A DNA stretch of 64,000 bases from Miscanthus floridulus (GCF_019320115.1 NC_089593.1:38944675-39008674), one strand, 5' to 3'; positions 45,680-57,458 are shown, counted from the stretch's first letter. The notes: generated from the sequence alone by a model not told the origin. A program made the numbers and translations.

Positions 45680-46660
45680 GTCATCATCACCGGTTCCATG
45701 GCTACGTCGAACGGCCTCACGTTCACCATCCGCCAGATCACCTGGACCACTGGCTCCGACAACTTCATCGCTATGACCATGGAGGAGGCGCAGATCCAAT
45801 CTACGTCGACCACTGCTTCACCAGCATCAGCTATGGCTCCGACCACGTTGGATCTGGCTCCGGCCACACCAGCATCGTCTTCAGCCACGCCGACAACACG
45901 TCGTTCGCTTCCTCGCTACAAAGGGAGGCAGATCGACAACACCGACCTGCTCGACTCCATCGATCAGGTCAGCACCAAGCTTGCTAAAACCCTAGCTCTG
46001 GTAGATTCGATTCAAAATCAACCTACCGAGCAGGTAACCACTACCCACAACAGATCTACCCGACCAGCTCGAGCCAGTCGTCCTAAATGACTCGGTACGG
46101 ATCTCGTGGTCACGTCTACTCCTGAAGGGCGCTCCATTTGTCGCCGACCAGCCCCCGCAACGGGTCTTTGGCTCTCCGAGTGCGAAGCCTTGATGGAGAA
46201 TTACCAGGCTCAGCCCTACGGCCTGCGAAACACTGCTTCCAACTACGCGTACAATATACAACGCTGTTCGGATCTATGTTTTATACATCGACCTCGGCCA
46301 AAGCCACGCAACTTTGTCAACATGGTTTGGATTGAGGAGTATCAAGAAGTATCGGTCCACACAGTTCAAGAGAGTGGCTCAAGCTCTCCATCCGGCATCG
46401 CATCTAATGGCTCCGTCCACACTGAGCTCCAACATCGTGACAATGAAGAAGTTGAATACGATTTGGATATCCCATACCACTCCCCGGGGTTCCCACAATT
46501 CTCATCCTTCCCACCAAGGCGAGGAGACTTGATCAATGTCGTTAGTAATGACGAACCACCGGCAGTTGGCAAAACAAAACAAGAAAGGCTAGCACGCGAA
46601 GCACGCAATATTGACCGGTTTAATCGCAGACAAGCCGAAGTCGAGGCAGAAGAGTGATGA
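45680..46660 (+). pseudogene. R2 gag, N-terminal part, truncated
   Basis: The frame starts MVIITGSMATSNG at about 45677. It runs with Thr/Ser/Ala-rich sequence and RRSLPRYKGRQIDNTDLLDS to a stop at about 46088. In a second frame (46106-46657) it continues with STPEGRSICRR, SECEALMENYQAQ, DLDIPYHSPGFP and ARNIDRFNRRQAEVEAEE. This is the usual N-terminal Gag segment of Tat elements before the gag core. The core, Pol and the 3' LTR are absent; the sequence changes abruptly after 46660. Confidence 0.7.
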
Positions 46661-47420
46661 GGACATCGCCACGCTGGACACATCGACGCCATGGTCTTCC
46701 CCAAGTTGCAATTCATTTCCAACTCAGCGGCCACGTCGTCCTCGGATTCAGCAGACATGTCGTCACTGTTTCGGTCATAACTTCCTCATACGACATCAAA
46801 ATGGGCCGTTCTTGGATGCGTTGGAAAGGGGACGACGACGCCGTCGTTTTGGATTTGGTCCCAGCTCCAGAAGGTCCGTGGATCATTCTGTGTGACCACG
46901 GCAAGGTGCTGCGTCACCTATTTGGGCCAACTTGGCCATGTATCGTGTCGGGCCTTAAGCCCAAGTTGTGGGCGCCCAACCCCTGGCCGTCCCCAACCCT
47001 AGGTCGAGTCTTAGACTATAAACACAGCCGCCGCCGCTGCTACACAATTGGGTTTTGTTTAGAGTTTAGTTTTCCATCGAGAAACTAAATCGTTCATTGT
47101 AACTGTGGTGACAAATCCTTTTACAGTGATCCAGGGCCCCCGTTCTTGATCTCCTCCACTGTGTCGATTAGTCCTTTGGAACCGAGTTCTTGAACCCTCT
47201 ATTGATATTCGCGTCATTCATATTTGCAATTTCAGATTGCGTGTTTTACCTTCTTGCTTGTGCTCTTCGATTCGCTTGCAGGAAAAGCCTTCTTGGCGAG
47301 GTCAATCAAGTTGTGCTTGGTTGATAACCAACGGAGCAGTGGTGTAACGGTTGCAGGGTTCGAATCGTGTCTGATTTGAAGCCGGATCGCCAACGTTGAG
47401 ATCTCCACAAATCGAACTTA
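46661..47420 (+). other. Retroelement-like leader fragment of unknown family
   Basis: Contains a TATA-like GACTATAAACACAG at 47016, then a 5'-leader-like stretch and GGTTCGAATCGTGTC at 47357, a tRNA B-box-like sequence. It looks like U3/R/U5 and leader of another LTR element, but I could not define LTR ends. No coding part is attached. Confidence 0.35.
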
Positions 47421-48003
47421 CCGGCTACCTCTCGGAAGATCGGGCCTGTACTCATCACTGACTCGCCCGATCCCACGGCGCACACCGACGCCAGGACCCA
47501 TGAGCTCCGTCTCATCCGATCGCTGAACTAACTGCCTCGCCCGATCCCACGGCGTGCACCAACACCAGGACCCATGAGCACCATCTCGTCCGATCCCTGA
47601 AATGTCACGCCCGATCCCACGGCGCGCACCAACGCCAGGATCCACAAGCTCTACCTCGCCCAATCCCAAAACTAAAATGCCTTAGCTGCACAAAGATGCC
47701 TTGGTTAACGACTCTGTCTCGACTAAAAAACACGCACACACGCCCGCTGAAATACCCCCCAAATGATTCTGCCCGAATCGCCCGGGGGCTCGGAGGCTAC
47801 ACCCGCGAGTGCGCTCGCGTGCACCCGCTGATGAAACAAAAACCTCCCCCACTGGCAACACGAAAAAAAACCCCCCAGACGGTTCTGACCAAACCGCCAA
47901 GGGCTCAGGGGCTACACCCGCGGGTGCGCTCACGCGCACCCGCTGTCAAGATAAAAATCCCCCAGACGATTCTACCTGAATCGCCTAGGGGCTCGGGGGC
48001 TCC
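47420..48003 (+). repeat. 3' non-coding tandem repeats of a third Tat element (R3)
   Basis: There are three units of about 70-80 bases (47456-47680) with CGCCCGATCCCACGGCGC. Three units of about 110 bases (47750-48003) then carry CCCCCAGACGATTCT, GGGGCTCGGGGGCT and CACCCGC. The last unit ends in GGGGCTCGGGGGCTCC, a purine-rich tract directly before the LTR. This marks the element's 3' side. Confidence 0.75.
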
Positions 48004-49235
48004 TGTCGGGTTCATAAACCCGGGGTCCCTCACAGACCGACTTCCCAACAAAGGCTCGGCCCAAGCCAATAACACGCAACTCATGGGCCAGCCCAAGTAT
48101 CTAAACAATAGGCCAGAAGGGCGATCCAATCACTGACCGAAAGGTCTGGTCGAGGAGGAGCGGCGCCTGTTTTCCGACTTCGGCCCACCTCTCCGATAGG
48201 AGCGCTCGCTTCGGTCTCCAACCCGCCTCCAGACGGCCTCTCCAACCGGAAGGTCTGGCCAAAAGCACTACTTCCAACATTGACCCATGTCTCCGACTAG
48301 GGATGCACCGAACCCCTGCTCACTGCTCTTCTCCAACTGGCGCATTCAGAGCCGCCTGGGACTAACCGACAAGGGACGCTCGCTCGGTAAGGACCAGGGA
48401 ACAAACAGAGAGAGTAAGGCAGGGCACACAAGTCAAAACGTAATACCAGGGACCATACCCTGCGCACCTGTAGGACCGTACCCTATGACCTCCCTGGCAT
48501 GGCAGAGCCCAAGCAATGTTGTAGGCGCCAACATTTTCCCCTACAGTGTTGTGGGCGCCATTAACTCTCATACGGTAAGGCTCCCCCCATATGCCTCTGG
48601 GCATCGACAGTGTTGTGGGCGCCGGCATTTATCGTACCAAGCGAACATGGTAGAACCCCTTACACACCTCCGGGTATCAACAGTATGGTAGGCACCGACG
48701 TCTGCCATACCCAAAGAAGACAACATGACCTCCCACATGCATCTGACATTCAACAGTGTTGTGGCCGCCTATCATCGTCCTGTACCCGTCGGTGTGGGCA
48801 ACAAGGCTCGGCAGCAAGCGTACTCCTTCTCTCTCACTTGTAAGGCCATTCCCTTCATCTATAAAAGGGGATGCGCTCTCTTCCAATAGGTAGATTGATC
48901 AGATAGATCAAGTTCACTAGTACACAACCACAGAACCGCCAGGTTCGTACCACAAGCACACGCTTGAACACTTAGCTCATAGCGGGGCTCCCGTCACTCT
49001 CAGCCCATTCGACCGGTCCTCTTGTACCCCCATCTTTCTCCTTCTCGTTTGTAACCCCACTGCAAACTTTGAGCACCTGGGCTCAGGAATAAAGTCACCG
49101 ATCGACTCAAACTGGACGTAGGGCACATTGCCAGGACCAGTATAAACCCTGTGTCATTGAGTGCTAGGCCACCTTCGATCACAACGTACGGCAAAACTAC
49201 AAATATTTACTTGTTGGTCACTTTCTCCACCGACA
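48004..49235 (+). repeat. 3' LTR of R3
   Basis: Starts TGTCGGGTTCATAAACCCG and ends CACCGACA, 1232 bp. TATA-like CTATAAAAGGGG is at about 48859-48870. A motif CAGTGTTGTGGGCGCC recurs at 48535-48770 in five degenerate units. GTTAC at 49236-49240 would be the target duplication. The matching 5' LTR is not in the window, so the element is truncated. Confidence 0.8.
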
Positions 49236-49877
49236 GTTACTCACCTGGATGTAGGTTTTGTTGTTGTTGTTCATGATAATGATCATTTAGATCAAATGGA
49301 TGGGCAAGTTCTCCTGCATGTTGATGATCATTTAAATCAAATGGCCTATATTCACTGGATAAAAATATAACTGATCAGTTTAAATTTAGAAATCTTTTCA
49401 GGTAGAAAATTTGTTTTTAACAAGCCTTTGTATTAATTGAAGTAATCACCTCTCAGCAGGCTTTCTTCTTCTCCATACTGATGACGGTCATTGGAATCAT
49501 AGGGATGACAACAATTTTGATATGCTACACAACAGTTTTAGGTGAGATACATAAACACTTTAAAATGTTGCATGGTACTTCAATCAGGAAAAAAATGACA
49601 TCTGATACTTGATTCCGCAATCAGAATTTGAGGGCAAAAATGAAAGCAATACACAATAATTTTAGGAGAGGAGAGATAGAGATTTAGAACTATGGCACTG
49701 TTTTTTGGAGACAATGAAAACAACACACATATCTTAGGAGAAAGTTGAGAGAGAAATAGAACCAGTACAATAATCTTTTGAATACATACTGTGTGCTTAC
49801 CTTGACGAAATACTTCTTCGTCAGTTTCATGAAGATTGAGGCCAAAGTGATGCCCTGTACTAGTGGCCCCTCCGTGG
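49236..49877. other. Stretch without a recognisable gene, one predicted exon edge
   Basis: AT-rich, with a duplicated phrase TGATCATTTARATCAAATGG at 49280-49340. On the minus strand 49805-49877 continues an open frame (GPLVQGITLASIFMKLTKKYF) that ends at GTAAGC, a good splice donor, near 49803. This suggests the last part of an exon whose upstream half lies in the duplicated segment. Confidence 0.35.
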
Positions 49878-49888
49878 ACTTCGACATC

Positions 49889-50077
49889 CTAATCTGTTGC
49901 TTGGTGAAAGAGGCAATGTAAAGCTTCTGGTCCCCCACCTTCACCTGCAACCACTACATCTTGTAAGGGACCATCATCTTCTTCTTGAGAAGGTTTGTTG
50001 TTGAGATTAGGCAACTCCTCTTCTCCACCTGGTGGTGCGTTCAAGTCTGGTATGACCATGGATGAGGAATGGTTCAA
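49889..50077 (-). CDS. Short acidic ORF with a PDLNAPP motif, possibly an exon
   Basis: I do not recognise the protein. It reads MNHSSSMVIPDLNAPPGGEE, then ELPNLNNKPSQEEDD, and ends LHCLFHQATD. DLN-type motifs occur as EAR repression signals and also near the N-terminus of several plant transposase-derived proteins, so the motif alone does not decide. An alternative frame of the same DNA (VKVGDQKLYIASFTKQQIRM) runs on to a splice donor at 49803 and may be the true exon. In copy 2 the DLN frame is broken by a one-base insertion at about 52831 and other changes. Confidence 0.3.
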   Translation of the reverse strand: MNHSSSMVIPDLNAPPGGEEELPNLNNKPSQEEDDGPLQDVVVAGEGGGPEALHCLFHQATD

Positions 50078-50445
50078 GTGATGATGGTAAAGCTATGGCT
50101 GTTAGCCTTTATGAACCCCTAGATTAGAAAAATGGCGCCTGGAGCTGTTGTTTGAATTTTTTTGTTTTGGCAACTGTATGAGCCGGTGTTTTTGGCACGC
50201 TGTATCTTATGCCGTCCATGAAAAATTCAGTTCTGAGTGGGTAGTGCATCTGGAAACATGAAAAGTTGTGTACTGGATCATTTGTTTATGCAAAAATACT
50301 TGTGAGTGGGAAGGAGTACCAAGGAGCTCATTAATGAGCATGTCATCTCAATAAACAGTAGTTTCATGATTGCTTGTAGGGCTATTAAGGTATTTTACCA
50401 TCATTCTTAGTCTCTGCTACAACTTCTAAAATGACCTGTATACTG

Positions 50446-51420
50446 GGACGGAGGGAGTATGTGAGAAGAAGGGTAAGAGAGTATGGAAAGAATGAAGGGT
50501 GGGCCCATATTAGTACTAAGAATTATACATTAAACACTTATAGACAAGAAAAAGAATATTGTTGTATAGCTTGTCTCTTATGACTTGTCTTATAGCCAAG
50601 CACTTGTCCCAACTATTGAACCTGCTCTTAGGGGAGATAGCTCACATTTTCTTCTCCAGCAGTCCCCCAAAAGCTCTCTTGTTTTTGTAGCCACCAATAT
50701 CTTGCCCATCTCCCCCAATATGCTAGGCCCCACAATAACTACAACTTTTTCCACCTCTCTGCTCACTACCCACATCGGAGCTCGCCTTGCGCCATGACTG
50801 CAACTCGGGGCTGATCTGCAAGGGCGGCGTTCCAGCTCAGGGTTGGTGCGTGGCGGGGCCGGAGTCGGGGCTGGAGCCAGAGACCTGCCGCGCCAACGGA
50901 GATCTCGCGTATGGTGGAGTTGGAGACCTGACACTCGATCCCGAGGCGGAGAATGACACTAAGGATCCCGTGGCAGAGGACGCACAACCTATAGCAATGG
51001 CGCTGGCCCGCGCTCGATCCCGAGGAGGAGAACGCTGGTGGAGGACGTGCCACCCGCGGCAACGGCGCCGTCCTGCGCTCGATCCTGGGGCGGAGGACGC
51101 ACCACCTGCGGCGACGGTGACGGCCCACGCTTGATCCTGGGGCAGAGGACGACGCTGGAGGACGCGCCACCGGCGGAGGACGCTGGCTAGAGCCATCATC
51201 CCGCAGCGACGGCTGACACCTTCGAGCTTCGGCGTCAATGCGATCTCCAAGCGGGAGAAGTTAAATCAAGGGGAGGGAGACAGGTGGGTCCCATATTTTG
51301 AGAGAGATTATTGGTAGTCTGTTGTAGCATCTTTCTCAATAGTTCAAAAGATAATATTTTGCCACCCCAATACCATCTTATTGGGGGAGGTGTATTGTGG
51401 AACTGCCCGAGATGCTCTTA
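50446..51420. repeat. MITE end and GC-rich repeat block inside copy 1
   Basis: GGGACGGAGGGAGTA at 50446-50460 is the terminal motif of Stowaway elements (right end). The section 50905-51180 contains degenerate 60-base units around CTCGATCCCGAGGCGGAG and GAGGACGCRCCACC. These give overlapping frames on both strands, not believed to be genes. CGAGATGCTCTTA at 51409 resembles the end of another MITE group. The matching block in copy 2 is at 53234-54195. Confidence 0.5.
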
Positions 51421-52444
51421 GACCCCTACCTTTTGCACGCACGTCGACCTCAGTGACCTCAGCGCCTGGCTGATCGTTCTCCTGAAGCCGTCACCGAAAA
51501 GGTTATGAAGTTTAAAACTTAACTTGGACTCTACAGCCTCTAGAAGTCGAAGCAGTGCATGAAGTAGTCTTCTACTAGTATACAATTTCGTATGCCATCA
51601 ATTCATTACTCCTAAAGAATTGTCTAAGGACAGTGAGAGCTAAAAACGGAACTACCAAATCACAGAGACTTGTTCTTTGATCCCTTTTGCATTTGCAAGT
51701 GTTTTTTTATGTTGCATAGTTCTGCTAACTGACTATCTAGATTAAGTCATTCTAATAGCGACCCATTACAAATTCCACAGTTTTGATTCTTTCTTCGGGT
51801 AGGAGGGTGGCTAAAGCAAGACACTATCTTTTCCTAACAACCTGCTCTTGTTGTGTTGCACCCTGTTTGGTTTTGATGAAGTCATATTATCAGTTATTTT
51901 AGTTAAGCTTCTTTGTATGCAGCTGGTAGTAGTAGGCCTTGTCACCAGATCACTGAACTCTTCAAATCTATTTAGGCATTGACCTAGCTCTTATTGGTGA
52001 ACTACTAGTATATGTTTTTGTTTTTCTTGTTGTCTTGTCATTTCCTTTGATCCAGTATATTTCATTACTTTAATTAATAATGTGGTTAGTTTGCGGAATG
52101 AACCTTTCTGAAACATTCCCTCTCTAGATTCTTGTATTGTCGTATATCGTATAAAAAAAGCATTAAGGACAGCGGTTTTTTGTATTCGCTTATGTGGAGC
52201 CATTTGTAGGTGTAGATTGATGTGTTGTTTACACTGGACTTGTTCTGCTCAGGGCGGTAGGTCATTGATTTGTTTTTCATTTCTAGTTATCCCTCAAATT
52301 GTTTCTTAATGCCACACTTGGTTTACTCGCTCAAGAAGACTAGTGTTGCTCTCAGATACTTGTTTTAGCCGGAATGAACTTTTCCATATCTGAATACTGA
52401 AGTATGCATGCTGCAACAATCATTCGTTGGCCTGGTCCAAATTT

Positions 52445-52666
52445 AGTACCACATATGGAAATAGTACTGACATTAATTCAGATACATCAACATAAATGAC
52501 AAATACATATATGTTTTTCACAAATCACAAATATGGGAGTATATATAATAGCCCCTGACTCTAGTGGCAGTATGTGATCACCCATGACTCGTTACAGGGC
52601 CGATGGTACCGGTGGATTTGGTAGAGAGAGAGAAAATACTGTATGATGTGCTAGTGTATATATACC
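52445..52666. other. Spacer between duplicated copies
   Basis: A 222-base AT-rich spacer without a gene. It differs from the sequence after copy 2, so the duplication is not a simple head-to-tail repeat of one longer unit. Confidence 0.6.
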
Positions 52667-55242
52667 ACTTCGACATCCTGATCTGATGCTTGGTGAAAGA
52701 GGCAAGGTAAAGCTTCTGGTCCCCCACCTTCACCTGCAGCCACTACACCTTGTAAGGGACCATCATCTTCTTCTTGAGAAGGTTTGTTGTTGAGATTAGG
52801 CAACTCCTCTTCTCCCTCTGGTGGTGCGTTCTAAGTCTGGTATGGCCAAGGATGAGGAATGGTTCAAGTGATGATGGCAAAGCTGTGGCAGTTAGCCTTT
52901 ATGGACCCCTGGATTAGAAAAATGGCGCCTGGAGCTGTTGTTTGAATTTTTTGTTTTGGCAAGTGTATGAGCTGGTGTTTTTGGCACGCTGTATCTTTTG
53001 CCATCCATGAAAAATTCAGTTCTGAGTGGGTAGTGCATGTGGAAACTTGAAAAGTTGTGTACTGGATCATTTGTTTATGCAAAAATACTTGTGAGTGGGA
53101 AGGAGTACCAAGGAGCTCATTAATGAGCATGTCATCTCAATAAACAGTAGTTTCATGATTGCTTGTAGGACTATTAAGGTCTTTTACCATCATCCATAGT
53201 CTCTGCTACAACTCCTAAAACGACATGTATACAGGGACGGAGGGAGTATGTGAGAAGAAGGGTAAGAAAGAGAGTACGGAAAGAATGAAGGGTGGGCCCA
53301 TATTAGTACTAAGAATTATACATTAAACAGTTATAGAGAAGAAAAAGAATATTGTTGTATAGCTTGTCTCTTATGACTTGTCTTATAGCCATGCACTTGT
53401 CTCAACTATTGAACCTGCTCTTAGGGGAGATAGCTCACATTTTCTTCTCCAGCAGTCCCCCAATAGCTCTCTTGTTTTTGTAGCCACCAATATCTTGCCC
53501 ATCTCCCCCAATATGCTAGGCCCCACAATAACTACCACTTTTTCCACCTCTCTGCTCACTACCCACATCGGAGCTCGCCTTGCGCCATGACTGCAACTCG
53601 GGGCTGATCTACAAGGGCGGCGCTCCAGCTCAGGGTTGGTGCGTGGCGGGGCCAGAATCGGGGCTAGAGCCAGAGACCTGCCGCGCCAACAGAGATCTCG
53701 CATATGGTGGAGTCGGAGACCTGACACTCGATCCCGTGGTGGAGAACGACACCGACGATCCCGTGGCGGAGGACGCGCAACCTACAGCGATTGCGCTCAA
53801 TCCCGAGCCGGTGGAGGGCGTGCCACCCGCGGCGACGGCGCCGGCCTGCGCTCGATCTCGGGGCGGAGGACGCACCACCCGCGGCGACGGCGACAGCCCA
53901 CGCTTGATCCTGGGGCAGAGGACGACGCTGGAGGACGCGCCACCGGCGGAGGACGCTGGCTAGAGCCATCATCCCGCAGCGACGGCTGACACCTTCGAGC
54001 TTCGGCGTCAATGCGATCTCCAAGCGGGAGAAGTTAAATCAAGGGGAGGGAGACAGGTGGGTCCCATATTTTGAGAGAGATTATTGGTAGTCTGTTGTAG
54101 CATCTTTCTCAATAGTTCAAAAGATAATATTTTGCCACCCCAATACCATCTTATTGGGGGAGGTGTATTGTGGAACTGCCCGAGATGCTCTTAGACCCCT
54201 ACCTTTTGCACGCACGTCGACCTCAGTGACCTCAGCGCCTGGCTGATCGTTCTCCTGAAGCCGGCACAGAAAAGGTTATGAAGTTTAAAACTTAACTTGG
54301 ACTCTACAGCCTCTAGAAGTCGAAGCAGTGCATGAAGTAGTCTTCTACTAGTATACAATTTCGTATGCCATCAATTCATTACTCCTAAAGAATTGTCTAA
54401 GGACAGTGAGAGCTAAAAACGGAACTACCAAATCACAGAGACTTGTTCTTTGATCCCTTTTGCATTTGCAAGTGTTTTTTTTATGTTGCATAGTTCTGCT
54501 AACTGACTATCTAGATTAAGTCATTCTAATAGCGACCCATTACAAATTCCACAGTTTTGATTCTTTCTTCGGGTAGGAGGGTGGCTAAAGCAAGACACTA
54601 TCTTTTCCTAATAACCTGCTCTTGTTGTGTTGCACCCTGTTTGGTTTTGATGAAGTCATATTATCAGTTATTTTAGTTAAGCTTCTTTGTATGCAGCTGG
54701 TAGTAGTAGGCCTTGTCACCAGATCACTGAACTCTTCAAATCTATTTAGGGATTGACCTAGCTCTTATTGGTGAACTACTAGTACATGGATGCATGAATA
54801 AGACTTGTATATGTTTTTGTTTTTCTTGTTGTCTTGTCACTTCCTTGATCCAGTATATTTCATTACTTTAATTAATAATGTGGTTAATTTGCGGAATGAA
54901 CCTTTCGGAAACATTCCCTCTCTAGATTCTTGTATTGTCGTATATCGTATAAAAAAAACATTAAGGACAGCGGTTTTTTGTACTCGCTTATGTGGAGCCA
55001 TTTGTAGGTGTAGATTGATGTGTTGTTTACACTGGACTTGTTCTGCTCAGGGCGGTAAGTCATTGATTTCTTTTTCATTTCTAGTTATCCCTCAAATTGT
55101 TTCTTAATGCCACACTTGGTTTACTCGCTCAAGAAGACTAGTGTTGCTCTCAGATACTTGTTTTAGCCGGAATGAACTTTTCCATATCTGAGTACTGAAG
55201 TATGCATGCTGCAACAATCATTCGTTGGCCTGGTCCAAATTT
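52667..55242 (+). repeat. Tandem segmental duplication, copy 2
   Basis: The 2576-bp copy of 49878-52444 is colinear throughout. Visible differences are an extra 22 bases near 54785-54806 (CATGGATGCATGAATAAG and neighbours), a rearranged 60-base unit in the GC-rich block near 53790-53830, and scattered single-base changes. The DLN frame of copy 1 is broken here. Confidence 0.95.
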
Positions 55243-56238
55243 GTTAGGCATGCATGACCCAGTGTCTGTCGTGTTTAGGGGAAACTTTGCTGCTGTTGTT
55301 GTGCGTTGCTCATGGACTGAGTACTGAGATGAACCAATTCAGCAGCAGTTGCATGAATATTTATCAAATCCTGCAACATTTTCTTAGCCAAGAAGTTTGC
55401 TCACAGGTATATTGTAAGAGCATCTCCGAAAGCTTCTTAAAAATTATTTGGTAAACAAATGATTAGCAAGCGCGGAATGCACACGCATGTTTGTGAGTTC
55501 AGAGGGAGATTTAGGGGAGTTCATATAAAACTATTTGGAGTCTGTTTTTTTCTATTTTTCCAAAAATGAATTAAGGAGTTGTTTTAAGAAGCACTTTGGA
55601 TCCGAGATGCTCCAAGCATTTAAACCTGCTGTGTGGCCAAATAAATGGCATGTACAATGGATCTGTTAACCATGTTGTTATTATGTAAAAAGTTTGGTTT
55701 TTTCCATAGCATAGCATGCACCAATTAAGTGCTTATCAGGTGGAGAAGATGCTTAAGTATGCTCCGGTGCTAATATGTGTTGGCATGGTGTTTGAGTATA
55801 TTTTAAGCAAATATTTGAATTATTAGATGGATACTAGTACTTAACGGTCTGATAACACTTTATTTCCTTATAAACACTCGTGCCTATGCATGTATTGCAC
55901 TTAGCTGATTCCGAGTATTGGCTAGTTTTGTTGATCTTAGATTGTGTATGAAAACTCAGCATGTTTGAACTTTGAAGGTTTGTTGAAAACACGTCATTTA
56001 AAACGAAACCAAGAGGGGCCGGCATGTAAATATGAAACTGTGAACCAGATGAAGGGTCGTTACATCGCAAGCCTTCTCGGGCAACGATTGAGATCAAATA
56101 TGCATGTTGTGCTAGCCATTTAACGGTAGACAGACAAACAGCTGGGTTGCAGGTAGTTTATTAGGGCCTTCAAACAAAGTGGGTATTTTACCAGCTGTTA
56201 CGGGTGCTTTGTTGCTTTCCTTTTCGCATTTGCACGCA
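55243..56238. other. Gene-free stretch with a small MITE
   Basis: GAGCATCTCCGAAAGCTTCTT at 55417 and its counterpart AAGAAGCACTTTGGATCCGAGATGCTC at 55587 are inverted termini of a MITE of about 200 bp. The rest, including 55615-56160, shows no gene. Confidence 0.5.
55417..55613. mobile_element. MITE with GAGCATCTC termini
   Basis: The inverted ends GAGCATCTCCGAAAGCTTCTTA and (minus strand) GAGCATCTCGGATCCAAAGTGC flank an AT-rich core of about 200 bp. Such termini are frequent in grass genomes. A clear target duplication is not visible. Confidence 0.6.
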
Positions 56239-56769
56239 AAGGTTGAAAACGGATGGAAAAATCCAGTTCCGACCCGTTCCATTTTCTACTTTCTTCCGTC
56301 CGTTTTTGTATTTGTGGGATTCCGTTTCCGTATTTACGGAAATGGGAAATGGGTTTTTTCGTCCGTTTCCACGAGATCCCGTTTTATCCAAAATTGATCC
56401 GTATTTATTCCGTTTTTCATCCCGTTTTCAATCGTATGTGAGATATGTCTAGAAATTGATATGTTCATAAACCTACTAATCACAAATTATGATGTTAACA
56501 CATGGTATACTAGTGAATATTGGACCCATAATTTCGTACGTGTATATTATTTTGTGACTTTGTTCATATATACTCAAGAATATTTGATCATGTTATTCTA
56601 ACTTATTTTTCTAGCTCTCCGTCCGTATTTGTCTGTTTCCGTATTTCCGTATATCCCCATCTGTTTTTAATTCCATTTTTTCCCCAAACCCGATCCTGTT
56701 TTCGCTAAAAATATAGAAACGAAAATAGGAGAGGAGTTTTTCCACCCGTTTCCGTCCATTTTCATCCCT
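56239..56769. mobile_element. hAT (Ac-like) non-autonomous element
   Basis: The right end on the minus strand is TAGGGATGAAAATGGACGG, close to the CAGGGATGAAA start of Ac-type elements. The left end AAGGTTGAAAACGGATGGAAA is a diverged partner. Between them lie many subterminal CCGTTTCCGT and TTCCGTCCG motifs, plus an AT-rich core (56440-56600). About 530 bp with no transposase. The 8-base target duplication expected for hAT was not found. Confidence 0.7.
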
Positions 56770-56773
56770 ACTT

Positions 56774-57458
56774 GCCACCTCCACCACTACGCTCCCATCA
56801 GGTGAGGCCTCACAGTCGGACCCTGACGCATCCATGCTGCATATGCAGCAGGAGATGACTTTGTGCATGGTCTCCTTCTGATCGAAAACATAAAGCATAT
56901 ACTTTCAAACGTGCAGCCATGGCAAAAGAAACTGCAAACATGATATCATTTAGAATAGTACATAGGAAACAAGTAATAAAAGCAGGAGCAAGCAACTTAC
57001 GTATCTACATTGCTCGGCCTAGCGCGCAGTGTGCCATGGCTATAGGAAAGGTGGTGACTATAGAGGCACCCATGGGCTAGAGTAGAAGAGGGCGGAGTAG
57101 GAGAGCAGGTGGAAGATGAGAGGCCCTGAGAACAACGGTCGCCACAAAGGGAGAGGGACCACTTATCCTTTTTAGCATGTTCGTTGGTTGTTTTCAGCCA
57201 GGGCTTATTAGCCAGCCAACAGTATTTTCCTCTCACAGCAAACCAGCACCAGCCGGACTTATCAGCCCAGAAACCAACCAGCGAACATGCTCTTTATGAG
57301 TCTAAAACAAGTGGAGAGTAAGTTAACCCAACCAAAGATGTGGTAGTTTGAACTCCCCTTATGCAGGCAACCAATCACACCAATTTTCACTCCCAATATA
57401 GTTAGAACACTTATATATGCAAACAACCAATTGCATGTATAACAGTCCGCAAGGTGCT
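56774..57458. other. Stretch with a small MITE, no gene
   Basis: The minus-strand frame at 56750-56898 (MHKVISCCICSMDASG) is short and runs into the hAT element; a gene is not supported. The MITE at 57174-57291 is listed separately. Confidence 0.4.
57174..57291. mobile_element. MITE with AGCATGTTCG termini, about 118 bp
   Basis: AGCATGTTCGTTGGTTG on the left and the inverted CAACCAGCGAACATGCT on the right, with GGCTTATTAGCC and GGACTTATCAGCCC inside. This is a very common hAT-type grass MITE structure. Flanks CCTTTTTA and TCTTTATG are only partly alike. Confidence 0.7.

Larger units (their letters stand above)
49878..52444 (+). repeat. Tandem segmental duplication, copy 1
   Basis: This 2567-bp segment is nearly identical to 52667-55242. 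Both begin ACTTCGACATCCT and end CTGGTCCAAATTT. It contains a minus-strand frame with IPDLNAPPGGEEELPNLNNK, a Stowaway-like end (GGGACGGAGGGAGTA at 50446-50460) and a GC-rich block (50770-51240). The long AT-rich remainder has no gene. Copy 1 keeps an intact 62-codon DLN frame (49889-50077). Confidence 0.95.

Noticed and set aside
45159..49235. R2 and R3 as one element with 5' LTR at 45159 and 3' LTR at 48004
   Set aside because: The LTRs differ in length (470 against 1232 bp) and sequence, and flanks TACGG and GTTAC do not match.
50787..51250. 115-137-codon frames on both strands in the duplicated GC-rich block
   Set aside because: They derive from degenerate 60-base repeats; the frame structure differs between the two copies despite high identity, so coding constraint is absent.
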